DNA from: Roseiarcus sp043739325
GTDB lineage: Bacteria > Pseudomonadota > Alphaproteobacteria > Rhizobiales > Beijerinckiaceae
Direction of reading: 5' to 3'
DNA: 6,129 bases
NCBI GenBank assembly: GCA_043739325.1
Contig: JAYUFK010000104.1
Coordinates: forward strand, 1 to 6,129
Below, piece by piece: positions 1 through 5,047 of the stretch (position 1 is the first letter of the stretch; every line of letters starts with the position of its first letter). The notes under the pieces are model-generated. The model was not told the DNA's origin and made no database searches. It was given only the letters and a program-made list of their open reading frames with translations. The position numbers and the translations under genes are program-made.

Positions 1-164
1 GGGCCATGCAGCGGTTTCGAAGCGCAAAGACGTTGCAGATGTTCAGCTCAGTTCACGCCCAGGTCCACAACCATTTCAATCAGGAGCGCCATCTCGTCCC
101 TCGCGAAGTTTACAAACAAAGACGCTCTGCTGCGCTTGCCGAGTGGCGCGCTATCGCGGCCTAA
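1..164 (+). CDS. IS6-family transposase, C-terminal end (cut by window edge)
   Basis: The reading frame with codons starting at position 3 stays open to TAA at 162-164 and gives about 53 residues. The peptide contains AMQRFRSAKTLQ, then VHNHFNQERHL, and ends ALAEWRAIAA, which is the typical C-terminus of IS6-family DDE transposases of alphaproteobacteria. The DDE catalytic core would lie upstream, outside the window, so whether the element is intact cannot be judged. In the IS6 family this enzyme moves the element by replicative cointegrate formation. The stop lies about 30 bp before a possible terminal inverted repeat, the usual arrangement. Family assignment is from recalled motif similarity, not from a search. 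Confidence 0.8.
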   Translation, partial: AMQRFRSAKTLQMFSSVHAQVHNHFNQERHLVPREVYKQRRSAALAEWRAIAA

Positions 165-193
165 TCGCTGCTTGGGTTTGGGCACGCTGTGCC
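1..193 (+). mobile_element. Right end of an IS6-family insertion sequence
   Basis: The transposase stop at 164 is followed by a short non-coding tail. Positions 181-193 read GGCACGCTGTGCC, so the reverse complement starts GGCACAGCGTGCCCAAA. IS6-family ends commonly start GGC with a run of A a little further in, so the element probably ends near 193. IS110-transposase coding sequence starts to be readable just after this point, which suggests this IS inserted into or replaced the front of that gene. The exact boundary is inferred, because the left end is not in the window. Confidence 0.45.
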
Positions 194-721
194 AAAAGTC
201 GGAAACCCGCCGTTTCCTTGACACCGCCTGATCGCGATATCCTGGCGAGTGTGAAAGAAGACGAAACTGCTCGGCGCCTGGTCACAATCCCGGGCGTCGG
301 GCCGCTCATTGCAGCGACTGTCGGAGCTGTGGTGCACGATGCCCATGGCTTCAGGACTGGCCGCGACTTCGCTGCATGGACGGGATTGGCGCCCAAGCCG
401 CACTCCAGCGGCGGCAAGGAGCGGGTCGGCGCTATCTCGAAACGCGGCAACAGGCAGCTCAGAATGCTGCTGGTCGTCAGCGCGAAATCGATCATAAAGG
501 TGGGCAAGCGCGGCGTGAAGCTGCCCGAATGGCTGGCAGGCCTTATATCGCGCAAGCCCTACAAAATCGTCACCGTGCCACTGGCCAACAAGATGGCGCG
601 GATTATCTGGGCGAGATCGCTCGAAAATCGCTCCATCGCACTGATGCTCCCGTTAAATCGACGCTGCCCTCCGTATAGTTTTCGAGCATCATTTTCGCTC
701 TCTTCCCTATGTAAGTTGTAA
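194..721 (+). pseudogene. IS110-family transposase, 5'-truncated remnant
   Basis: The frame running to the stop at 719-721 encodes the C-terminal transposase_20 region of IS110-family enzymes. A helix-hairpin-helix-like block, ETARRLVTIPGVGPLIAAT, lies near 266-322. Next comes FAAWTGLAPKPHSSGGKE near 368-421, then GAISKRGNRQLRMLL near 430-474, and LANKMARIIWA near 583-615. In this family the N-terminal part carries a RuvC-like DEDD nuclease and the C-terminal part carries a catalytic serine in the SSGG neighbourhood. Only the second half is left here. No start codon of the original gene survives: the GTG at 143 lies inside the neighbouring IS6 gene. After about 615 the peptide stops resembling the family, so the 3' end is probably also damaged. 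It cannot make a working recombinase. Confidence 0.8.
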
Positions 722-810
722 GAATTCGATCGGGTCAATAATGGCGTTTGCGTATTAGTCGACGGGGTGGCGTGGCGGCATGTGTGATAAATGTTTGCCT
801 CTCCAAATCA

Positions 811-816
811 GGGAAG
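811..816 (+). promoter_or_regulatory. Ribosome binding site deciding the start at 824
   Basis: GGGAAG lies 7 nt before ATG 824. No comparable purine-rich site precedes the alternative ATG at 791, so this site supports the shorter 149-residue product. Confidence 0.55.
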
Positions 817-823
817 TGTGATT

Positions 824-1273
824 ATGCTGCCGACGCGCAACGAAGTATCCGAAAAGATTCTGGCTGAGACGACGACCGCGCTCAATCAGAATTATGCCGT
901 CGTATGGCTCGATTACTCCGAGGCGCGAGTCATACGTTTCAACACGGAAATGTCCGAAGTAGAGGTTGTGCGGCCTGTTCATTCGGCAGATCGGGGGCGC
1001 GTGATAGCCGACAGTGCATCAGATCCCCACGGAACCGGCGACCTTGAGTTCTACTGCAATGTTGCCAAGGCATTCGAGGAGGTCGATGCGGTGTTGCTAG
1101 CCGGGCACTCGATCGCGAAGACGGATTTCGTGAAATACCTGCACAGTCATTCACCACAGACCTTTGACCGTATTTCGGACATCGAGACATTGACGCGCCT
1201 CACCGATGATCTGTTGCTCGCCGAAGGCCGTCGGTTTTTTGACAGAACCGAACACGGAGGCTCACAACGCTAG
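824..1273 (+). CDS. eRF1-like 'translational machinery protein' family, small cytosolic protein
   Basis: A 149-residue protein with no signal peptide or membrane segment. It matches the pattern I recall for short alphaproteobacterial proteins annotated as translational machinery or host-attachment-like, with an eRF1 domain-like fold: YAVVWLDYSEARVIRF near the start, a middle EFYCNVAKAFEEVDAVLLAGHSIAK with the conserved G-x-x-x-AK turn, then FVKYLHSHSPQTFDRI and a C-terminal LAEGRRFFD. The biochemical role of the family is not established. I chose ATG 824 because GGGAAG at 811-816 sits 7 nt upstream. The in-frame ATG at 791 would add 11 residues but has no ribosome binding site. The gene stands between IS debris and a dead merA, so it has no informative partner. 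It looks intact. A GGAGG at 1256-1260, just before its stop, may once have served a following gene. Confidence 0.72.
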   Translation: MLPTRNEVSEKILAETTTALNQNYAVVWLDYSEARVIRFNTEMSEVEVVRPVHSADRGRVIADSASDPHGTGDLEFYCNVAKAFEEVDAVLLAGHSIAKTDFVKYLHSHSPQTFDRISDIETLTRLTDDLLLAEGRRFFDRTEHGGSQR

Positions 1274-1380
1274 AGTATCCGGAATCACTGATCCGCGTTA
1301 CGGAAATCCTTGGCAAATTCGATGCGCGCTCCAGTGATAGTGGGTACTCGCTCATGATTGCTTGCAAGAGCTTTCGGTAA
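1274..1380 (+). other. Unassigned stretch with a 36-codon start-less open frame
   Basis: A frame from CTA at 1270 to TAA at 1378-1380 encodes a peptide beginning LEYPESLIRVTEILGKFDA. It has no ATG, GTG or TTG start. A strong GGAGG at 1256-1260 lies 9 nt before the CTA, where a start codon would be expected, so this may be a decayed downstream gene of the preceding ORF. I do not recognise the peptide. The recognisable merA remnant begins just after the TAA. Confidence 0.25.
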
Positions 1381-1971
1381 AGGCGGCGGGGCCTCGGTCT
1401 CGCTGAATTTGGGGTCAAACTGGCGGCGAATGGCGGCATTGTTGTCGATGATTGCATGCGGACGACACGTCCCGGCGTCTATGCCGCAGGCGACGTAACC
1501 GGCCGAGATCAGTTCGTCTACATGGCCGCCTATGGAGCGAAGCTCGCGGCCAAGAATGCGCTCAACGGCGACAGTCTCAGATATGACAATTCCGCATGCC
1601 CGCCGTGGTGTTCACTGACCCTCAAGTAGCGAGCGTTGGCCTGACAGAAGCAGCCGCACGTTCGACTGGTCTTGACGTGCGCACTTCAGTTCTGCCTCTT
1701 GAATACGTGCCTCGCGCCCTTGCCGCTCGCGATACACACGGCCTCATCAAGCGTGGCGGAAGCAAGTAGCGGAAAGTTGCTGGGGGCGCACATCATAGCG
1801 CCCGAATGCGCTGACAGCATCCAGACGGCGGTGCTCGCGATCAAATGCGGTCTCACGGTCGAGCAACTTGGCGAGACGATCTTCCTCTATCTCACGACGG
1901 TCGAAGGATTGAAGCTCGCGGCTCAGGCATTCGCCAAGGATGTTGCGAAGGTGTCGTGCTGCGCTGGATAG
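1381..1971 (+). pseudogene. merA: Mercuric reductase, C-terminal half with two frameshifts
   Basis: MerA is a cytosolic FAD enzyme that reduces Hg(II) to Hg(0) with NADPH. Three frames join into its C-terminal half. Positions 1381-1595 give the FAD-site segment with RTTRPGVYAAGDVTGRDQF and MAAYGAKLAAKNAL. Positions 1596-1752 give MPAVVFTDPQVASVGLTEAA and DVRTSVLPLEYVPRALAARD. Positions 1753-1971 give VAEASSGKLLGAHIIAPECA to the terminal SCCAG, whose vicinal cysteines receive mercury in the family. A 1-nt deletion at about 1595/1596 and a 2-nt deletion at about 1752 break the frame, producing early stops such as TAG at 1627-1629 and 1768-1770. The NmerA, NADPH and active-site CxxxxC parts are missing upstream. 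ETIFLYLTT has Leu where ETIFPYLT is usual. No merR, merT or merP is nearby. Confidence 0.88.
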
Positions 1972-1976
1972 CGGCG

Positions 1977-2081
1977 ATGGTCACAATGGCTCTTTCGCGT
2001 ACGAATCATGCGGAACTCGACCGCATTTTCTCTGACCGATCCTCCCGAAATTTGGCGCGGCGGGAGAGGAGAGAATCGTGA
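1977..2081 (+). CDS. Small hypothetical protein, 34 residues
   Basis: ATG at 1977, five bases after the merA remnant's stop, opens a 34-codon frame ending TGA 2079-2081. A second in-frame ATG lies at 1986. The product, containing LSRTNHAELDRIFSDRSSRN, is charged and arginine-rich with no membrane segment, and I do not recognise it. The argument that it is or was real is its junction: the stop overlaps a GTG start at 2078 in a GTGA arrangement, with a strong GGAGAGGAG just upstream, typical of translationally coupled genes. The ribosome binding site of this ORF itself is weak. It could equally be a decayed 3' fragment of a longer gene. Confidence 0.35.
   Translation: MVTMALSRTNHAELDRIFSDRSSRNLARRERRES
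2064..2073 (+). promoter_or_regulatory. Strong ribosome binding site before GTG 2078
   Basis: GAGAGGAGAG at 2064-2073, about 5 nt before GTG 2078, is the best Shine-Dalgarno sequence of this part of the window and marks the start of the interrupted gene that follows. Confidence 0.5.
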
Positions 2082-2118
2082 TTGGAACACCAGATATCCC
2101 TACGCCGGACGAGTATTA
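2078..2118 (+). pseudogene. 5' end of an unidentified gene interrupted by an IS21-family element
   Basis: GTG 2078 follows a strong ribosome binding site and overlaps the previous stop by the GTGA arrangement. The first codons read VIGTPDIPTPDEYYAD, after which the frame enters the IS21-like end and its tandem repeats and finally stops at TGA 2201-2203. The natural protein therefore seems to have been cut near residue 14. Proline and acidic residues dominate the visible part, and I cannot assign a family. The rest of the gene is not visible downstream, because the far end of the IS is lost and cydA sequence follows directly. Confidence 0.4.
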
Positions 2119-2132
2119 TGCTGATTACGAGC

Positions 2133-2247
2133 GATGCCGCCCACCAAAACGAGATGAAGCCGCCCACCGTAACGGATTGATGCCGCCCGTCATAACGAGA
2201 TGATGTCGCCCACCAGAACGGAATAGTCCCGCCCGGGTAAATGGGTG
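2133..2247 (+). repeat. Five tandem 23-bp repeats at the IS21 left end
   Basis: The core CGCCC occurs at 2138, 2161, 2184, 2207 and 2230, an exact 23-bp spacing. Units start GATGCCGCCCACC, GAAGCCGCCCACC, GATGCCGCCCGTC, GATGTCGCCCACC and AGTCCCGCCCGGG, each followed by an A-rich AACG-type tail in the first four copies; the fifth is the most divergent. 23 bp is close to two helical turns, so the cores face nearly the same side of the DNA. This fits repeated binding sites for the IstA transposase, by analogy with the family. There are no unique spacers between units. Confidence 0.85.
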
Positions 2248-2296
2248 CCTCGAGCAGCTCTACTGGCCAGTTATAAGGTCGCGCCTTTGGCAAACC

Positions 2297-2303
2297 AGAG
2301 GAG
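2297..2303 (+). promoter_or_regulatory. Ribosome binding site of istA
   Basis: AGAGGAG at 2297-2303 lies 6 nt before ATG 2310 and confirms the istA start codon. Confidence 0.6.
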
Positions 2304-2309
2304 CGATCT

Positions 2310-2435
2310 ATGCCAGCGGAAAGAGTTGCGATGCGCCGCGTGCGCGAGATTATTCGTCTGAAGTCTTCGGCATCGCTGCTATTGTGTATTTCACCCTTCT
2401 CGGAACAGGGGTGTTTTACATTTTGCGCCTCATGA
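2310..2435 (+). pseudogene. istA: IstA N-terminal stub fused out of frame to cydA sequence
   Basis: ATG 2310 opens a frame beginning MPAERVAMRRVREIIRLK, the characteristic N-terminus of IstA transposases just before their helix-turn-helix. Family members run to several hundred residues. Here recognisable similarity stops at about 2365, the frame then reads cydA sequence in the wrong phase and ends at TGA 2433-2435 after 41 codons. The helix-turn-helix and the DDE domain are gone. The breakpoint near 2361-2366 is where IS21 sequence meets the cytochrome bd remnant. Confidence 0.75.
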
Positions 2436-2539
2436 ACAGGCCGCCAAGCGTTGGCGATGTCGCCTTGGCGAAAGACCAACCGATTCGGGCGGCAGGGCTC
2501 ATGCCAGCGCCAACCATGGGTTCAGCAGGCGCCAGATGA
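2366..2539 (+). pseudogene. cydA: Cytochrome bd oxidase subunit I, C-terminal remnant
   Basis: From TTC 2366 a frame runs to TGA 2537-2539 with a last transmembrane helix, IAAIVYFTLLGTGVFYILRL, followed by a polar tail (MNRPPSVGDV to SAGAR). This is the usual C-terminal layout of CydA/CioA, the haem-bearing subunit of cytochrome bd quinol oxidase, and the identification is strengthened by the cydB sequence directly after it. All haem ligands lie in the lost upstream part. Its TGA overlaps the cydB ATG at 2539 (TGATG), the arrangement of a coupled cydAB operon. Confidence 0.65.
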
Positions 2540-2780
2540 TGGTCGTCGATCTTCCTTCATCTGGGCCGGATTAATCGCGTTTGTCGTTCTGGCCTAAATT
2601 ATTCTCGACGGAGTCGAACTGGGTGTCGGCATCGTATTCCTCTTCGTCAAGGGTCAGAGGGACCGAGACGAGACGATGAACTCGGTGGCGGCCGTCTGGG
2701 ACGGCAACGAGACCTGGCTTGTACTCGGCGGAGGGGATTGCGCTTTCCGCTCCGATCATCGTCATGCGGCGCCCGATGCT
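2539..2780 (+). pseudogene. cydB: Cytochrome bd oxidase subunit II, N-terminal remnant
   Basis: ATG 2539 starts MVVDLP; a missing T near 2555-2558 then shifts the frame. In the corrected frame (codons from 2559) the sequence reads IWAGLIAFVVLA, a TAA at 2595-2597 where family members have Tyr, then ILDGVELGVGIVFLFVKGQR, DRDETMNSVAAVWDGNETWL and VLGGG. These are signature CydB segments, namely the first transmembrane helix and the WDGNETWLVLGGG motif. After about 2720 the sequence degenerates, though scattered CydB-like residues may persist to about 2780. CydB pairs with CydA in the membrane to oxidise quinol with oxygen. One deletion, one nonsense codon and loss of most of the gene make this a clear pseudogene. 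Confidence 0.85.
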
Positions 2781-2786
2781 CGAGCT

Positions 2787-2952
2787 TCATGCCCATGTCG
2801 TTCGCTCGCGCCGTAAGATCCGAGCTTGTTGCAGCATTTGATGGAAGCGGGCGATGAACTCGCGCACGTCGACGAGAGCCGGAATGCCTTCTTCAATCGC
2901 TCCGACTGTCACGGTCTTTGTCGATGTAATCGCGCATGTCGTCTGGCTGCAT
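2787..2952 (-). pseudogene. Probable ISL3-type transposase scrap, antisense
   Basis: On the minus strand a frame without a start reads TVTVGAIEEGIPALVDVREF then IARFHQMLQQARILRRERTT and stops at 2787-2789. I recall ISL3-family transposases having a block of the form AIEAGxPxLVxAREhhxxFHxMIRR just before their last conserved region, and the match in spacing is good. The rest of such a transposase is absent. The plus-strand reading of the same bases gives no better candidate. The fragment abuts the degenerate end of cydB, so it may mark the deletion point of that gene. Confidence 0.4.
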
Positions 2953-3226
2953 TATGCGGTTCCAACATGGGAGGAAACCGGATAAGGTCTGTCCCAGAGA
3001 CCGGCGCAATTAGATTACGCCTCGCCCCGCAGTGAACCCCGGTTAATAAGAAGGGGGGTGATGTTGTGGTCCACCTCGCAAACCGCAAGCGGCAAAAAAG
3101 CGATCGATTTGGCACTATTGCACTAAGCCGGCTTCAGCGAAAATGCGCGAAGGCGGCTATTGATTTTGCTCGAGTTGGCGGCGTTCGAATGTATCTCCCT
3201 CCGAGGGAAACGTAGCGAGGCCCACG
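2953..3226. other. Non-coding stretch upstream of the multihaem cytochrome gene
   Basis: No gene is supported here. Visible items are a short inverted repeat GGTCT/AGACC at 2986-3002, a GGGGGG run near 3053-3058 and a poly-A tract in GGCAAAAAAGCG near 3091-3102. The promoter of the downstream cytochrome gene must lie here or further upstream, but no convincing -35/-10 pair or complete regulator box can be read. Confidence 0.4.
3217..3220 (+). promoter_or_regulatory. Ribosome binding site of the cytochrome gene
   Basis: GAGG at 3217-3220 lies 6 nt before ATG 3227 and supports that start; the next in-frame ATG (residue 8) falls inside the hydrophobic anchor. Confidence 0.5.
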
Positions 3227-4885
3227 ATGCTGCGACGGCACCGCGTCATGATTGCAGTCATCGCCTTGGCGAGCGTCGCTCTGGCGGCTGCGACGGTCTT
3301 CCGATCCGTCATTGCCGGCCTATCGAGCGCGCGGCGGGAACCCCTCGCGATCGAGGTATCCGTCGCAACCTGGCTGTTGCGCGAGAGCGTGCCTGCGGAG
3401 GCGAGGGCACAGGGCAATCCACTCGGACGCGACCCCGCCGACCTCACAGCCGGGCAGGATCTGTTCAGGCAGAAATGCGAAACCTGCCACGCCTATGATG
3501 GAAGCGGGAAAACGGCGATTGGGGCGGGGGAATTTCCGAGGCCCATCGCGCTGCGCTCGATTAACATCACTTCGCTGTCGGATGGCGAGATTTTTTATCA
3601 CATTCGGAATGGGATACGAAACACCGGGATGCCGGCATGGTCGATGCCGGATGCGCAACTTTGGCAGCTTGTTGCCTATCTGAGACATCTGCCGACCGTC
3701 GCGTCGCTCTCGCCGGAGCCCAAGGCTGGATCTGAGTTAAACGCCGCCGAGACTGCTCACTATGTTGGCTCCGCCGCTTGCCAGTCATGCCACGCCGCCG
3801 TCTATGACCACTGGAAGAAGACGCGGATGGCGAATGTCGTCCTCGATCCAAAGGAGCACCCGGAAGCTATCATCCCGGACCTATCCAAGCCGGACCCGCT
3901 CGTCACCTTCACCAAAGATGACATCGCCTTCGTGTATGGCAGCAAGTGGAAGCAGCGATACTTCCAGAAGGTAGGCGACGACTATTTCCCATTGCCGGCA
4001 CAATGGGATGTCACCAATAAAATATGGCGGAAATACCACGTTCCCAACGACGCTGATTGGTGGGCTCCGTTCTATCCGGCTGACAATGCCCAGCGGCCTA
4101 CTGGCCCGCTCTGCGACGGTTGCCATTCGGTAAACTACGATATTGCGACCAAGACCCCTTCGGAGTGGAACGTCGGCTGCGAGCGCTGCCATGGGCCGGG
4201 CAGCGCACACATCGCCAAGCCTGTTCGGGATACCATCGTCAATCCCGCCCGGCTGGACTACGTGCATGCGAACGACACGTGCATACAGTGTCATTCACAA
4301 GGGCAGCCGCTCAAGAACCCGATCGAAGGAAAATACTACGACTGGCCGGTCGGATTTCACGTCGGCCTCAGCCTGAACGACTTCTGGAAGCTTGAAGATC
4401 ACAATCTCGGGAAGACGACGTTCACGCATTTTGCCGACGGCACGGCGCATAAGAACCGCATGCAGGGCAACGACTTTGTGACGAGTCTGATGTATGCGCG
4501 CGGCGTTACCTGCTTCAGCTGCCACGATCCGCACGGTTCGGAGAATGACGCTATCCTCCGGCAACCTGACAGCAATGTGTGTCTAGGCTGTCACGGGCCG
4601 AACGCGCAAAACGGGCCGCATACCGCAACGATCGAGCAGCATACACACCACGCGGCGGGCAGTATGGGCAGTCAGTGCGTCGCCTGCCACATGCCGAAAA
4701 TCGCCCAGACGATCGCCGACGTGAACGTCAGTAGCCATACCTTCCACTTCGTCTATCCGGAGCAGACCAACAGACTGAATATCCCGAACGCCTGCAATGT
4801 CTGCCACACAGATAAATCGACGGCTTGGGCAACGGACGCGTTGCTGCACTGGAAGGACCGTTCGCCCTGGCGCATCAACGATTAG
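3227..4885 (+). CDS. Membrane-anchored nonahaem c-type cytochrome (monohaem cytochrome c + octahaem module)
   Basis: The 552-residue protein has a hydrophobic segment at residues 8-24 after an RRHR stretch, an uncleaved anchor or signal peptide, so haems lie in the periplasm. Nine CXXCH sites attach haem c: C84, C185, C296, C318, C352, C429, C452, C484 and C523. Residues about 75-157 form a class I cytochrome c domain with GMPAW (M135) as likely sixth ligand. Its linker and SLSDGEIFYHIRNGIRNTGM resemble stand-alone anchored alphaproteobacterial cytochromes. Residues about 179-550 hold eight haems with EWNVGCERCHGPGSAH and CFSCHDPHG, typical of the cytochrome c554 / paired-CXXCH superfamily, and end with SPWR. 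No CXXCK is seen, so this is not a classic NrfA-type active site. Its substrate is unknown: electron relay or a reductase are both possible. The gene appears intact and alone, and converges on a DUF1259 gene. Confidence 0.92.
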   Translation: MLRRHRVMIAVIALASVALAAATVFRSVIAGLSSARREPLAIEVSVATWLLRESVPAEARAQGNPLGRDPADLTAGQDLFRQKCETCHAYDGSGKTAIGAGEFPRPIALRSINITSLSDGEIFYHIRNGIRNTGMPAWSMPDAQLWQLVAYLRHLPTVASLSPEPKAGSELNAAETAHYVGSAACQSCHAAVYDHWKKTRMANVVLDPKEHPEAIIPDLSKPDPLVTFTKDDIAFVYGSKWKQRYFQKVGDDYFPLPAQWDVTNKIWRKYHVPNDADWWAPFYPADNAQRPTGPLCDGCHSVNYDIATKTPSEWNVGCERCHGPGSAHIAKPVRDTIVNPARLDYVHANDTCIQCHSQGQPLKNPIEGKYYDWPVGFHVGLSLNDFWKLEDHNLGKTTFTHFADGTAHKNRMQGNDFVTSLMYARGVTCFSCHDPHGSENDAILRQPDSNVCLGCHGPNAQNGPHTATIEQHTHHAAGSMGSQCVACHMPKIAQTIADVNVSSHTFHFVYPEQTNRLNIPNACNVCHTDKSTAWATDALLHWKDRSPWRIND

Positions 4886-5047
4886 GACTATTTGGTCATG
4901 CCGTCGGGTCCGGACAATCCAAGCCTCTACGGCGCAGTTTGTTCATTTCGGTCGCGGGTATCGCCACTCGCCACGACGCGCGCACGTGGCCAACTGAGCG
5001 ATGAGGAATACTCGCTCGGTTACCGGTTTGTCATCTCGAAAAGAAAC
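4886..5047. other. Convergent intergenic region
   Basis: This 162-bp region separates the ends of two convergent genes. It holds a 6-bp inverted repeat GAGCGA/TCGCTC at 4996-5001 and 5012-5017 with a 10-nt loop, but no T-run follows, so a terminator is not convincing. The cytochrome frame stays open beyond its TAG, to TGA 5066-5068, and contains an ATG at 4898 giving a possible 56-residue ORF without a ribosome binding site. I do not call it as a gene. Confidence 0.4.

Larger units (their letters stand above)
2119..2365 (+). mobile_element. Left end of an IS21-family insertion sequence (truncated)
   Basis: The stretch begins near TGCTGATTACGAGC at 2119, carries five tandem copies of a 23-bp motif, and then an istA start with a good ribosome binding site. 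IS21-family elements are known for multiple repeats near their ends, thought to bind IstA. The element breaks off after about 18 istA codons. No rest of istA, no istB and no right end are in the window, so it is immobile. The left boundary is approximate. Confidence 0.7.

Noticed and set aside
791..823. Earlier ATG for the eRF1-like protein
   Set aside because: No ribosome binding site precedes 791, while 824 has GGGAAG at 7 nt and gives the usual family N-terminus.
2133..2247. Possible CRISPR array
   Set aside because: The repeats are 23 bp, contiguous, imperfect and without unique spacers; they sit at an IS21 end.
2006..2479. 157-codon minus-strand ORF
   Set aside because: It runs antisense through the IS21 repeats, the istA start and cydA; its peptide repeats simply mirror the 23-bp array and shows no family signature.
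3111..3130. Second IS6-like terminal repeat (GGCACTATTGCAC)
   Set aside because: It matches the possible IS6 end at 193 only in the first five bases and no transposase sequence lies beside it.
3159..3175. FNR-type box upstream of the cytochrome gene
   Set aside because: Only one half site (TTGAT) is present; the matching ATCAA half is absent.
3160..3851. Several 90-140-codon ORFs overlapping the cytochrome gene in other frames
   Set aside because: They are arginine- or serine-rich shadows of a strongly supported cytochrome frame with nine CXXCH motifs.
4996..5017. Intrinsic terminator between the convergent genes
   Set aside because: The stem is only 6 bp with a 10-nt loop and no T-run follows on either strand.
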